Assembly (NCBI GenBank): GCA_024223125.1
Contig: JAAEOP010000139.1
Location: 1 to 64,000 of the forward strand
Length of the DNA: 64,000 nucleotides
DNA from: Chloroflexota bacterium
GTDB taxonomy: Bacteria; Chloroflexota; Anaerolineae; Promineifilales; Promineifilaceae
Direction: 5' to 3'
The notes below the pieces were generated by a model, which saw only the letters and a list, made by a program, of their open reading frames with translations, was not told where the DNA came from and did not search any database. Shown piece by piece: positions 8,972-18,737 of the stretch. Position numbers and translations under genes: made by a program. Positions within the stretch are counted from its first letter, which is position 1; each line of letters begins with the position of its first letter.

Positions 8972-10300
8972 TCACTTTCGAGGCTTACGTAAGAATAGCG
9001 CCGCAATGCCCAACAACAGCGGCCCAACGGCCGAAAAAATCAGAACTGTGTTATAGGTTCCCATCACATCACGTCCCACCCCAAACAATAGCGGCCCAAA
9101 GGCAGTGCCGGCCACGCCAATTGGTGTAGCCAAACCAGTAATACTACCCAAATGGCGACGACCAAAATAGACAGCCCATACCACACTGCCAACAATGCGT
9201 GATAAACCGCTGGTTGCCCCTAAAACAACCCCATACAGAAAGGCAACTTCTACACCCGTCAAATAGGGCGCCATCCCTAAACAAATGGCCTGAAGAAAGA
9301 GCGCTGTTGCTAATAAATATCGTGGCGCAATACGGTCAATGAAAAAACCGCCACCGAGGTTGAACAAGGCGGTGGTCATGGCAATGGGCACATAGACCGA
9401 AGCTGCGGCCGATGCTGAAAGTTGATTATCAGCAAAGATGCTAATCATATGGAAGAACAAGCCGGTAGACAGCATAGCAATAGCTGCCATGCCCAAAGAG
9501 ATGTTCCAAAAAGCGCCGGTGCGAATGGCTTCACTGGCCGTCCATTCTTCTTCTTTCAGAGAGGGAACGGCTTGCACTGAGCCTGCCAAGCCAGCTGCTC
9601 CCATCACCTTTACCTCATACCGCCTACCAACCCCATCTGGTTGTAGGCCATATCGCTCAGGCCGATCACGAAAAAAGAGCATGCCGAGAGGGGCCATAAA
9701 CAGCAGCAATAAAGCCCCTAAAATCATATAAGTCGCGCGCCAACCAGTGATTGGAATGAGCCAATTGATTAAATTTGGAAAAAGTCCCAAACCCAATAGA
9801 GCCACAAACAGACCAACAATGCCCATGATCATGCCCCGGTGCCGCACCCACCATTGGTTAATCACATTTTGACTAACGATAGAGAGACTGCCTTGGCCCA
9901 ACATACGAATTGCCACAAAACCTACGCCCAGCATGAAAGCATTATGCACAAAACCCATATAGATGCAGGCCAAACCAAAGGCAATTGAGATAAGTAACAC
10001 CATCAATCGTGGCCCTCGTCTATCAATTTGCCGGCCCACAAACGGCAGGGCAAAGCTGCCGGTTAAGGTGCCAACTGTATAGAGGGTACTTACCAGAGAG
10101 CGGCTCAGACCCAAGTCGTGGATAAAATGTTCAATAAAAATAGAGACGGCATAAGTTTGTCCAGGGCTGGTCATAATTAGGCCAATAGCGCCAACGACAG
10201 AAATAATCCAGCCATAGAAAATAGGTGATTTTTGTATGAGATAATCGGTGTGGGGGACGGCCGTTTCTGCCAAGCTCTCTAACTGTTTAACAGACTTCAT
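8972..10300 (-). CDS. Major facilitator superfamily transporter (monocarboxylate/oxalate-formate type)
   Basis: This 442-aa integral membrane protein has about twelve hydrophobic segments and a central loop around residues 210-250. An FYGWIISVVGAIG opening and a loop-2/3 motif GRQIDRRGPRLM, the MFS signature between helices 2 and 3, are visible. Overall it resembles the OxlT/monocarboxylate-porter branch, but the substrate cannot be read from sequence. ATG 10300 is preceded by AGGT at a suitable distance. It lies alone, divergent from the cyclase gene at 10535, and the shared 234-bp gap probably holds both promoters. Confidence 0.85.
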   Translation of the reverse strand: MKSVKQLESLAETAVPHTDYLIQKSPIFYGWIISVVGAIGLIMTSPGQTYAVSIFIEHFIHDLGLSRSLVSTLYTVGTLTGSFALPFVGRQIDRRGPRLMVLLISIAFGLACIYMGFVHNAFMLGVGFVAIRMLGQGSLSIVSQNVINQWWVRHRGMIMGIVGLFVALLGLGLFPNLINWLIPITGWRATYMILGALLLLFMAPLGMLFFRDRPERYGLQPDGVGRRYEVKVMGAAGLAGSVQAVPSLKEEEWTASEAIRTGAFWNISLGMAAIAMLSTGLFFHMISIFADNQLSASAAASVYVPIAMTTALFNLGGGFFIDRIAPRYLLATALFLQAICLGMAPYLTGVEVAFLYGVVLGATSGLSRIVGSVVWAVYFGRRHLGSITGLATPIGVAGTAFGPLLFGVGRDVMGTYNTVLIFSAVGPLLLGIAALFLRKPRK

Positions 10301-10534
10301 TTGTAACCTAATAATTCCTGGAATTTAGACATAGCCGCCCATCATATGATCATTTAGATATATTGCCCATTCTCTTGATAAGTTGCCGTGACTTGGGGAT
10401 GGGCTTCATGTAAAATTCAAGGAGTTAAATGGAGCGTAGGTGTTTTGCCTGCGCCTGGCGAATGAGACGTTCGCACTTTCGGGGGGGAACAAGGAGAAAA
10501 ACGGCTTTAGCCATAAACCCGTTTGAAGAATCGC

Positions 10535-13500
10535 ATGAGCGAGTTAAATGCCTATATTCCCATGGACCGGCGTCAGGCATTGGCCCGTCGTGAATCGTTG
10601 CCAGATCGGACGACCGGTACGGCGCTCTTTGCAGACATTTCTGGTTTTACTTCCCTAACGGCCGTTCTTGCTGAGGAACTGGGGCCGCAGCGTGGCGCCG
10701 AAATGATCACCCACCATCTGAATGCAATTTATAGTCGTTTGATCCATGTGGTGCATCAATATCATGGCAGTGTAGTCGGCTTCAGCGGGGATGCGATTAC
10801 TTGCTGGTTTGATGGCGACGATGGTTTGCGCGGCGTTGCGGCTGCGTATGGGATGCAGCAAGTGGTAGCTGAAATGGATGTCATTATCATCCCTTCTGGG
10901 CAGCAGATTTTTTTAAGCATTAAAACGGCCGTTGCTACCGGTGCGGTACGCCGTTTTCTGGTAGGAGACGCCCAAATCAACATCATTGATGTTCTGGCTG
11001 GGAGATTGCTCGATACCTTAGCCGCCATAGAACAATCATTATCCAGAGGTGAAATTGGGCTTGATATGAGCCTGGCACCTGTTATTGAAGGAAGCAGCCA
11101 GGCCGCCACTCAGCGAATGACAAGACAAGGACACCCTTTCTTCTTATTAAGCAGTGCGCCACCTGAAGTTGACGGTCTGCCATGGGCTGATCATATTCCC
11201 ATTCCCAATGAAGTGGCCGGACAGTGGTTATTGCCTCCCGTTCTCCAGCAGCTAGAGCGGGCACCGGCCGGTTTTCTGGCGGAATTACGTCCGGTGGTTG
11301 CCTGTTTTATCAGTTTTTCCGGCATTGATTTCGACAGCGCCCCTGATGCAGAGGAAAAGCTAGGGATGTTTATTCAATCTGTACAAACGATTATGGTTCG
11401 GTATGGCGGCTATTTATTAGAATTGACTGTTGGCGATAAGGGCAGTTACATGTATGCTGCTTTTGGGGCGCCCCATGCACATGAAGATGACGCCGACAGG
11501 GCTATTAGCGCAGCCTGGGAGTTGAGCGAAGCAAATGAAGCTTTTGATTATATTCATGATTTGCGGATAGGTATCAGCCAGAGTCGAATGCGTGCCGGCG
11601 CTTATGGCAGTCCGTCTCGTCGAACGTATGGCGTTCATGGCGTTGATGTAAATTTGGCTGCCCGTCTCATGACCCAGGCCGAACCTGGGCAAATTCTGGT
11701 CTCAAAACATTTAGCAGAAGCCAGTCGTTCTAAGCAATATTTTTTTCAGGAATTGGGCGAACTTCAACTAAAAGGATTCCCTAAGCCGGTTACCACGTAT
11801 GTTGTGTTTAGTCGTGAAGCAAAAGCGCCAGCGCCAGCGGCCGTTGACGGTGATATGATCGGGCGCGATTCAGAACGTTTTTTGCTCAATCAATATCTGT
11901 ATGCGCTGCGTAAGGGTGAGCGTAATTTGGTTTTGGTGGAAGGGGAAGCGGGTATTGGTAAATCACATCTTATTGTTGATTTGCTAAAAACGGCGCAATC
12001 TCAAAATATTATTTACCTTTTTGGGGCGGGTGATGCCATTGAACAAATGACGCCGTATCATGCCTGGCGTATGGTCGTGTACATATTTTTGGATGTCTCT
12101 GTGGCCAGCGTTGCGTTAGACAGCGCCAGTAAGCATCGTTTACGGCAACAGGTATTGGCGCGATTGACACACATTGATCCGGAGTTGTTGTTGTTAGCGC
12201 CATTACTTAACATATTTTTGCCGTTGGATTTTCCAGAAAATGAATTGACGGAGCAGATGAGTGATGTAACGCGGGCTGATAATGTTCATGATTTGATAAT
12301 ACGGTTATTGCAGGAAACGGCCGTTGTTACCCCCCTGTTACTCATCCTTGAAGACGCCCACTGGTTTGATTCCAGTTCCTGGACATTGTTGCGCCTGGTG
12401 CAGCGAGCGGTGTCGCCTTTATTTATCGTTGTCACTACTCGGCCGCAGTCTACGCCTCCCCCTCCAGACTACATTCTCTTGCTTAATCATCCAGATACCC
12501 ATCACATGCTTTTGAGCGTCCTGCCTGAGACCGCCATCAACAGCCTGGTATGCAAGCGGCTGGGCGTACAAAACTTGCCAGAACCCATAACCCGCTTGCT
12601 GTATGAAAAAGCAGAAGGTCATCCTTTTTTTAGTGAAGAATTGGCCTATGCTTTACGGGATGCTCGTATCATTCGAATTGAAAACGGCGCTTGTGTGCTG
12701 TCACCAGATGTTGATCAGTTCTCAAGCCTCATATTTCTAGATACAATTCAAGGCGTCATCCTCAGTCGGTTAGACCAACTTCTGCCCCAACAACAAATCA
12801 CCCTCAAAGCTGCCAGTATTATTGGACGGTTATTTGCTTTCCAAATACTGCAAGATATTTATCCGGTCCATGAAGATCAACAATATCTTATGGATAATTT
12901 ACTTGAATTAGAGCAGCTAAAAATCATCCTTCAGGAGATACCGGAACCCGATTTAGCCTATATTTTTAAGCATAATATTACACAGGAAGTGGCTTACAAT
13001 CTGATGACCTTTGCTCAAAGGAAGCAGTTACATCAACAAACGGCCGAGGTTTATGAAACATATTACGCGCATGATTTAAACAGCGCCTATGAATTATTAG
13101 CTCACCACTGGAGCAGAGCAGAAGACAGTATAAAGGCTATTTATTATCTGGAAAAAGCAGGTGAACAGGCTGTGAGAAATGCTGCCGATGAAGAGGCCAT
13201 TCATTTTTTCACGAAGGCGCTTGAATTAGATGAAGCAGCAGGTTTTATTTGTAAAAAGAACCGACGGGCGCGGTGGCATTTGCGAACCGGTGAAGCGTAT
13301 GTCAATTGGACGCGCTATAAAAAGGGCTTTCACCATTTGACGACTGGCCTCATGTTGTTGAACAAACCAAAGCCGGCTGGTTCTGCTATCAAAAAAGTGG
13401 GTAGAGTCATCCAGCAAATTCTACGCCAGGATGTTTATAAAAGACGTCCGCCCAGGTTTGTAGAGAAATCGGATGCAGAACGGGAAGAACTATTGGCAGC

Positions 13501-14620
13501 CAGCCGCGCTTATTCAAGATTGGTGGAAATAGATTATGTTTTGGGAGATTTGGTGGGGTCCATATTTGACTCTTTTTATGCGCTGAATTTGGCGGAAGAA
13601 GCTGGCCTGTCGGCCGAATTAGCTGAAGCGACTGCCCCGGTAGGTTTTTTTTGGAGCATTGTGCCCTGGCGCAGTCGAGCAGAATCTTATATGGAGCGTG
13701 CCTTACAAACGGCCGAAAATACAAAAAATATAGAGGCGATTTCATACGCACTGTTGGTACAGGGCACTTATTTGGCGGGTGCGGGTCGTTGGCTGGAAGT
13801 AACAGCCCTGTTTGAACGTCTCATTGCATTGAATACACAATTTGCTTCCCGCCGTTTGAATGACGGCTATCATCATCTTTCTCGAGCGTATTATTTACAG
13901 GGTTATTATGAAGAGAGTTTGAAAACGGCCGTTTCTCTTCAAAGGGCTGCCAAAAAAATTAACAACCAACGCTTTGAAGCATACAGTATCCAATGTCAGG
14001 TATATAGTTTGTTGTATCGGGGACAGTTACATGATGCCCTGGATGGCCTGAATACGCTCTGCAATTTATTCAACGGTGAAAAAAAAATTGACGATGAGCA
14101 GATGGAACTAGACACTTATGGCTTACTGGCTCTGGCCCATCTCCGCCTAGATAATTTGAATGATGCGTTCAGATTTGCCATTCTATCCGATGGGCTAACC
14201 AGTCCCTTCCCCAATAGTTATTATAATTTGCCCGGTTACGCTAATCCTGCGGAAGTATATCTTGCCCTATGGGTGCAAGCGTATCAGGAGCCATCCTTGC
14301 CCAAACTGGCTCAACAAGCGTGTAAAACATTAAATAGTTATGCGCGTATTTTTACGATAGGCAAGCCTCGCGCTTATCTCATGCAAGGATTATACGCCTG
14401 GCGAAAAGGTAAAAAGCGGAAAGCACATCAACTTTGGCAAAAAGGGTTGACGGCCGCAGAACCGTTAAACATGCCTTATGAGCAGGGGCGTCTGCATTAT
14501 GAAATCGGCCGTCATGCAGACGAGTTTGTAGACCAACAAAATTATCTACAAAAAGCCCTCGCCATATTCAAAAGATTGGGCGCAACATATGATCTCAATC
14601 AAGTAAAAAAATACCTTTGA
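10535..14620 (+). CDS. Tandem class III nucleotide cyclase-like domains + AAA ATPase + TPR regulator
   Basis: The protein has about 1361 residues. Cyclase-homology domain 1 (about 28-200) has both metal Asp positions, in LFADISGFT and GFSGDAITCWF. Domain 2 (about 250-420) has SFSGIDF where the first Asp is expected, so it looks degenerate there, but keeps Asp in TVGDKGSY. An AAA_16/STAND-type ATPase follows, with Walker A EGEAGIGKSH (about 475) and Walker B LLILEDAHW. The last 600 residues are helical TPR-like repeats. Such proteins are signalling hubs of uncertain output; real cyclase activity is unproven. A TTG at 10523 is in frame, but I prefer ATG 10535 (GAAG upstream). A palindromic element begins three bases after the stop. 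Confidence 0.88.
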   Translation: MSELNAYIPMDRRQALARRESLPDRTTGTALFADISGFTSLTAVLAEELGPQRGAEMITHHLNAIYSRLIHVVHQYHGSVVGFSGDAITCWFDGDDGLRGVAAAYGMQQVVAEMDVIIIPSGQQIFLSIKTAVATGAVRRFLVGDAQINIIDVLAGRLLDTLAAIEQSLSRGEIGLDMSLAPVIEGSSQAATQRMTRQGHPFFLLSSAPPEVDGLPWADHIPIPNEVAGQWLLPPVLQQLERAPAGFLAELRPVVACFISFSGIDFDSAPDAEEKLGMFIQSVQTIMVRYGGYLLELTVGDKGSYMYAAFGAPHAHEDDADRAISAAWELSEANEAFDYIHDLRIGISQSRMRAGAYGSPSRRTYGVHGVDVNLAARLMTQAEPGQILVSKHLAEASRSKQYFFQELGELQLKGFPKPVTTYVVFSREAKAPAPAAVDGDMIGRDSERFLLNQYLYALRKGERNLVLVEGEAGIGKSHLIVDLLKTAQSQNIIYLFGAGDAIEQMTPYHAWRMVVYIFLDVSVASVALDSASKHRLRQQVLARLTHIDPELLLLAPLLNIFLPLDFPENELTEQMSDVTRADNVHDLIIRLLQETAVVTPLLLILEDAHWFDSSSWTLLRLVQRAVSPLFIVVTTRPQSTPPPPDYILLLNHPDTHHMLLSVLPETAINSLVCKRLGVQNLPEPITRLLYEKAEGHPFFSEELAYALRDARIIRIENGACVLSPDVDQFSSLIFLDTIQGVILSRLDQLLPQQQITLKAASIIGRLFAFQILQDIYPVHEDQQYLMDNLLELEQLKIILQEIPEPDLAYIFKHNITQEVAYNLMTFAQRKQLHQQTAEVYETYYAHDLNSAYELLAHHWSRAEDSIKAIYYLEKAGEQAVRNAADEEAIHFFTKALELDEAAGFICKKNRRARWHLRTGEAYVNWTRYKKGFHHLTTGLMLLNKPKPAGSAIKKVGRVIQQILRQDVYKRRPPRFVEKSDAEREELLAASRAYSRLVEIDYVLGDLVGSIFDSFYALNLAEEAGLSAELAEATAPVGFFWSIVPWRSRAESYMERALQTAENTKNIEAISYALLVQGTYLAGAGRWLEVTALFERLIALNTQFASRRLNDGYHHLSRAYYLQGYYEESLKTAVSLQRAAKKINNQRFEAYSIQCQVYSLLYRGQLHDALDGLNTLCNLFNGEKKIDDEQMELDTYGLLALAHLRLDNLNDAFRFAILSDGLTSPFPNSYYNLPGYANPAEVYLALWVQAYQEPSLPKLAQQACKTLNSYARIFTIGKPRAYLMQGLYAWRKGKKRKAHQLWQKGLTAAEPLNMPYEQGRLHYEIGRHADEFVDQQNYLQKALAIFKRLGATYDLNQVKKYL

Positions 14621-14622
14621 TA

Positions 14623-14723
14623 GTAACCATTCAGGGGGTACACGAGATTGGTTCAATTTATTCTTAAACCTTGTCTTGCCCCAGGAAAATTGAACCAATC
14701 TTTCCAGGGGAGTGAACGGTTAC
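14623..14723. repeat. GTAACCATTCA-ended palindromic element, copy C, between convergent genes
   Basis: Ends are GTAACCATTCA (14623-14633) and TGAACGGTTAC (14713-14723). A perfect 14-bp inner inverted repeat has arms GATTGGTTCAATTT (14646-14659) and AAATTGAACCAATC (14687-14700). It fills the gap between two convergent genes, from 3 bases after one stop to 6 bases before the other. That position suits a bidirectional terminator or transcription-collision barrier, whatever its origin. Confidence 0.75.
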
Positions 14724-14729
14724 ACATTT

Positions 14730-15476
14730 TTATAATCGTTTCCACGGATTGAAGCCTAGTTCTTTCGTTTTGTTATATGTCATTCCCACATAGACCAGAT
14801 TGACAATGAGACCAGCCGCCGCCATGACATTGACCAATGCTAGCAGTGTGAAATTGGCGGCGAAAAAGTCGAATAAATAGGCAAAGATATTGCCTAAAAA
14901 CATAAACAAGGCAATGTAAAAGGATTGTCCCTCGAGGTTTTTACGAGCATAAAACATGGCAATAAACAGGAGTCCCATCATCAAAGCATCTCCCCAACCT
15001 GTATAAACGCCGCCTTGTATGCCCACGACTAGAAAATCTGGAACTTCTCCATTGATTACGGCCGTGTAAATATTTTGCGTATAGATTTGGGCCATGATGA
15101 GGTAAATCACAGTAAAGGCAGTGGCAATGCCAAACAAAATCAGCCCATAATAATATTTGTGTACAAACGGTTGTTTGCTGAACTGTTTACGGCCAAATTT
15201 CAGAATGGTGAAGAGGATAATGACATCCATCATGGCGGCCGAAAAGGTAAGCGGCTGCAAAATTTTATCTGGACATGTAGACCAGGTGACGGTACAGGCG
15301 GGAAAAAGGCCGACGCCTACGATGAATTCCCAGGAAATATTGGCACACATGGCGATGATGGGCATGGCATATGTTTTGTAACGAAACGAATGGTACAGAA
15401 TCAGAGCATAAGCCCCTAACCAAAATATGGCTTCGATAACAAATACGAGTAAGGTGACAACATCGTGTGAAGACAT
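14730..15476 (-). CDS. Seven-helix integral membrane protein (possible Pyr4/PaxB-type terpene cyclase family)
   Basis: The protein has 248 residues with about seven hydrophobic helices and very little soluble sequence. Start ATG 15476 was chosen because AGGAGG lies six bases upstream; the frame stays open further upstream but lacks any such site. Conserved-looking acidic spots sit in helices: NISWEFIVGVG (about residue 47) and AAMMDVIILF (about 83). That spacing and context recall small membrane-embedded terpene cyclases of the Pyr4/PaxB type, but this is only a resemblance and no isoprenoid genes are adjacent. It could equally be an unassigned seven-helix protein. It stands alone, convergent with the cyclase gene. 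Confidence 0.6.
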   Translation of the reverse strand: MSSHDVVTLLVFVIEAIFWLGAYALILYHSFRYKTYAMPIIAMCANISWEFIVGVGLFPACTVTWSTCPDKILQPLTFSAAMMDVIILFTILKFGRKQFSKQPFVHKYYYGLILFGIATAFTVIYLIMAQIYTQNIYTAVINGEVPDFLVVGIQGGVYTGWGDALMMGLLFIAMFYARKNLEGQSFYIALFMFLGNIFAYLFDFFAANFTLLALVNVMAAAGLIVNLVYVGMTYNKTKELGFNPWKRL

Positions 15477-15732
15477 GGATTTCCTCCTGTGGTTGAAATA
15501 GTGCACGGAAAATACTTTTACCATATAGATGATAATAGATGAAACGGCCGTTGCCAACCCGTCTGCAAAATTGGGTGGCCGGATATTTTGTTAATATCAA
15601 AGAGGCGTTCACACGTTCGCACGAGGGCGTGTCATACTCCTCACCCCTCAAAATCATAAAGTTGAGGTGCTATTGGGAAGAATTTTGGGCAGCCAACCCT
15701 AAACTGGATTAATTGGGAATAAGGATTAAATA

Positions 15733-15830
15733 AAACCCGAAAGTTGTCATTCCTGCGAAGGCAGGAATCCATCTTTTCTGAGGAGTGGATTCCCGCTTTC
15801 GCAGGTATGATAGATTAAAGTTTGGGGGTT
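15733..15830. repeat. Dispersed palindromic repeat related to the 106-bp element
   Basis: The core 15746-15813 reads GTCATTCCTGCGAAGGCAGG ... GGATTCCCGCTTTCGCAGG then TATGATAG. Outer flanks AAACCCGAAAGTT and AAAGTTTGGGGGTT are imperfect inverted repeats. The core shares GTCATTCC, GGAATCCA and GGTATGATAG with the elements at 2071 and 46493 but has different ends. It belongs to a GTCATTCC-palindrome type common in environmental bacterial genomes. The gene-free stretch 15477-16030 contains this repeat, one ACGGCCGT near 15543 and nothing else I can support. Confidence 0.65.
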
Positions 15831-16030
15831 AAATAAATCCCCATTCCTTAGGATTGGTTCGTTTCGCTAATAATTTTTATCAATGGCCCATCAACTGGTT
15901 CTTGAAAAATTATCAAATCATCAATCAGCCTTAACTGCTCGGTGGCAACGTCTTTCCCCTGCTCTTGCCAGGAAATATGAAGACCTCAATACAACTCACA
16001 CTGGTCAGATTATAACACACCTATTTTGTG

Positions 16031-17374
16031 TTATTTCTTCGGCCGTACACCCAATGTACCAGACCAGGTTTCAAACGGCCGTCCCTTGCGCTCATCCTCC
16101 TTGAAAAAAGTCAGGAAAGTCATCACATGATGAAACACAAACCGATCATCATGGGCAATGGTCAATTCGTGGACGGCGTGCCAGGTGCCAGAGTTGTAAT
16201 AAAGTTGGTTAAATGATTCATACCCCATATACACTCTATCCAGGGGCACAATTTCATAATGGTGCGTGTGTCCATAAATGATGTGATGCGCCCACCGTTC
16301 CCGGAAAGCCGGTTCATCCAGAGCGTAGCTGGCAAACGAGGTATTGCCGCCCCAGAATTTGTCTTGAATAAAGCGGAGCGCTTTAGACGCTGTGCCTAAA
16401 GAAACATTGTCGTACAGATTCAAGATCAATTCCATCGCATCTACAGCATCGAATTGGAATCTTTTGTCTAATTGGCGCACAAAATCCAGCTTGAGGAAAT
16501 TTTGGGCTAACTCATCCCAAATTTCTTTCACTACGTTTGCTTGCGCCTGGGGAATCTCCATGTTTTGCAGCAGGGTATCAACCCACACCGGAACCAGCAG
16601 TGACGGCCGTACATTAGCCAGCTCACTCAACCCATCTAACAGTTCAACCGACAGTTCATCACTCATCCGTTTCCGCACCTCTTGGGGGAAGAGGTTGATC
16701 AATTCCACTACAAACGCATCTCCCAACGTAGCTGCGTTGCGCCCTTTTTCTTTGTCATAATTAAAGGGGTCAAAAATATCCCCATGACGGGCAAAGACGC
16801 GGTGCACTTTGAAAATGTCCATCAACCAATGGGCATTCTCTGGGGCGTGGGGGAAGGGGCCGCGCGGGTTAGACAGCCCCAATGTTTTCCGGACTGATTT
16901 GCGAATATCTTCAAATGCCTTGCCTGGCAGGTGCAGGAACCAGTCATGGTTGCCGATGATGTAGAAGATGCGGGTGGTTACGGCCGTTTGTTCGGCGCTG
17001 CCCGGTTTTGTGGGCACAGTGATGGGATCATCGGTCGTAATGCCTTTTAAGATACCGAATGACTTGGCATTATTTTGTAGAATGCCATTGGTAATCTCTT
17101 CGATTTTGGCTGCCAGTTTGGGGTCTTTGGGGTCCGTCCACGGCCGTACTGTCTCCCCCTCGTCTGTCCATTTTGTAGATCGGATGATGTCAAACACATC
17201 TCCCAACAAAACCAGATCAATGGTACCCACCGGCCGGTAAGTGCCATCTAGGCGGGCAGAGGCATCAACAGCCAGGTCTTGCAAATGGGCGCGGAAATCT
17301 TCAAAAGCGCCGGCGCCAATTGTGGTGCCGGTGGTGCCATCGGTTAAATGTAGATCACTAATTATGACGAGCAT
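16031..17374 (-). CDS. Calcineurin-like metallophosphoesterase
   Basis: This 447-aa phosphoesterase has the full dimetal signature: SDLHL (residues 6-10), LLGDVFD (about 56), IGNHDW (about 140) and YGHTHH (about 385). The central 200 residues are helical and not typical of the minimal fold, suggesting a substrate-specific insertion. The substrate is unknown; relatives hydrolyse nucleotides, phospholipid head groups or phosphoproteins. ATG 17374 is preceded by GGAGG at an ideal distance. No signal peptide is visible, so it is probably cytoplasmic. The gene ends 554 bases from the next minus-strand gene and is probably transcribed alone. Confidence 0.88.
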   Translation of the reverse strand: MLVIISDLHLTDGTTGTTIGAGAFEDFRAHLQDLAVDASARLDGTYRPVGTIDLVLLGDVFDIIRSTKWTDEGETVRPWTDPKDPKLAAKIEEITNGILQNNAKSFGILKGITTDDPITVPTKPGSAEQTAVTTRIFYIIGNHDWFLHLPGKAFEDIRKSVRKTLGLSNPRGPFPHAPENAHWLMDIFKVHRVFARHGDIFDPFNYDKEKGRNAATLGDAFVVELINLFPQEVRKRMSDELSVELLDGLSELANVRPSLLVPVWVDTLLQNMEIPQAQANVVKEIWDELAQNFLKLDFVRQLDKRFQFDAVDAMELILNLYDNVSLGTASKALRFIQDKFWGGNTSFASYALDEPAFRERWAHHIIYGHTHHYEIVPLDRVYMGYESFNQLYYNSGTWHAVHELTIAHDDRFVFHHVMTFLTFFKEDERKGRPFETWSGTLGVRPKK

Positions 17375-17574
17375 GAGCTTACCTCCAAATTAAATGGGAC
17401 ATGGATTTTTGCGGATAAAGTAAAAGTCTACCAGGTCCCCATTTTAATAGGCAAAGGGTAAATTGGTCAAAGATTTGGAGGAAATACGATGCGCGGAGGT
17501 CTAAATGATGACTGTGAGGCGATTATTAAGATCGCCTTACACAGCCTCTGGCAACTGAAAACTACTCGCTGGGT

Positions 17575-18726
17575 CTAAGCCAGTTGTCCATGAATCTGCC
17601 AATCAATCAACTGCTCTACAGAAACAGACTCTTCTAAAGATTTAACCGTTTTGGCAACCCGTTTGGGGGAGATATTGTGAATACGCATCTCGATCAGGTT
17701 TTCGGGAGTGACGTTGGGCAAAATGGTTTGCATGGCGGCCGCGTAATCGGCGCTGACATTGTGGATACGCATGGAGATGAGTGTATTGGCGTCCAACCCT
17801 TTGAAGCCAAAGCCACGCATTTCTTTGATGTATTCTGGGGCAACATTGTGGATGCTAAAGCTGACAATGTCATCCAGGTCAAGGTCAGTGTAATCCATGT
17901 CGTGCAGCTTTTGGATGAAAGATGGCCGTACATTATGAATTCCCAACTGTACAATCTGGTCCACATTATAATGGGCAAAGCTCAATTTGCGGATTTCATG
18001 TACCAGTTCCGGGCGAATGTTGTGAATGCCCAACTGCACTACGTCGTCCACCGTTAGGTCATCCAGCCCCAATTCTCGAATTTCCCGCACCAGACCCGGC
18101 CGTACATTGTGGGTGGCTAATTGGACAATATCATCAACGATTAAGTTACCCAATTTCAGTTCTTGCATTTCCCGGATGAAATCGGGACGTACATTGTGGA
18201 TGCCCAACTGCACCAGGTCATCTACATTAAAGTTTAGCCCCAAGCTGCGAATGTCGCGCACATAATCTGGCCGCATGTTGTGGATGCTGAACTGGACAAG
18301 ATCGTCCACCGTCAAATCATCAAAGCCGAACTTCATCATTTCCTGGACGTATGACGGCCGTACATTGTGAATCGCCAACTGTACCATGTCATCTACAGTC
18401 AGGTGGGTAAAGTTTAACGCTTGCAACTGGCGCACAAAGTCCGGGGAAATATTGTGGATTTGTAGTTGATGCAGGTCATCCTGACTCAAATTGTCTAACC
18501 CCGCCTCGGCCATTGCCCGCATATAAGCATTGCTGACATGCGATTGGCGTTGGATGTGGAAGATGCGGGGGACATACGGGATTTGGGGTGCTTTGGGGGG
18601 GTGGGGCACGGTCGTGTCTGAATGTACCGCGCTCATTGTCAAAGCATCCAATAGTTGGGCGGCTTCTGCGGCCGTAATCTTCCCTTCGGCCAACATTGTT
18701 AAAATCATCTTTCTTTCTTCGTTCAT
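17575..18726 (-). CDS. SHOCT-like head plus about ten 28-29-residue helical repeats
   Basis: Residues 1-30 resemble the short SHOCT/LiaX-type helical hairpin (MLAEGKITAAEAAQLLDAL). After a Pro-rich linker come about ten repeats with consensus IHNVRPxYVREIRELG, then LDDLTVDDLVQLG. The DNA is accordingly a diverged 84-87-bp tandem repeat. Similar repeats occur at the C-termini of some BlaR1/M56 peptidases and envelope-stress proteins (family knowledge), where they may bind protein or peptide. No signal peptide or membrane segment is visible. It is the last gene of a three-gene operon with a DUF2089 protein that ends in a similar SHOCT-like hairpin, which suggests a shared regulatory circuit. 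Confidence 0.75.
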   Translation of the reverse strand: MNEERKMILTMLAEGKITAAEAAQLLDALTMSAVHSDTTVPHPPKAPQIPYVPRIFHIQRQSHVSNAYMRAMAEAGLDNLSQDDLHQLQIHNISPDFVRQLQALNFTHLTVDDMVQLAIHNVRPSYVQEMMKFGFDDLTVDDLVQFSIHNMRPDYVRDIRSLGLNFNVDDLVQLGIHNVRPDFIREMQELKLGNLIVDDIVQLATHNVRPGLVREIRELGLDDLTVDDVVQLGIHNIRPELVHEIRKLSFAHYNVDQIVQLGIHNVRPSFIQKLHDMDYTDLDLDDIVSFSIHNVAPEYIKEMRGFGFKGLDANTLISMRIHNVSADYAAAMQTILPNVTPENLIEMRIHNISPKRVAKTVKSLEESVSVEQLIDWQIHGQLA

Positions 18727-18737
18727 GACTATTTCTC

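Noticed and set aside
17489..17578. A 29-codon plus-strand frame with GGAGG upstream
   Set aside because: It is short, has no recognisable features, and overlaps the stop of the minus-strand repeat-protein gene; one good ribosome-like site is not enough.
17600..18500. Regular 84-87-bp repeats resembling a CRISPR or satellite
   Set aside because: They are contiguous and in frame and encode helical protein repeats, with no spacer-like unique segments.
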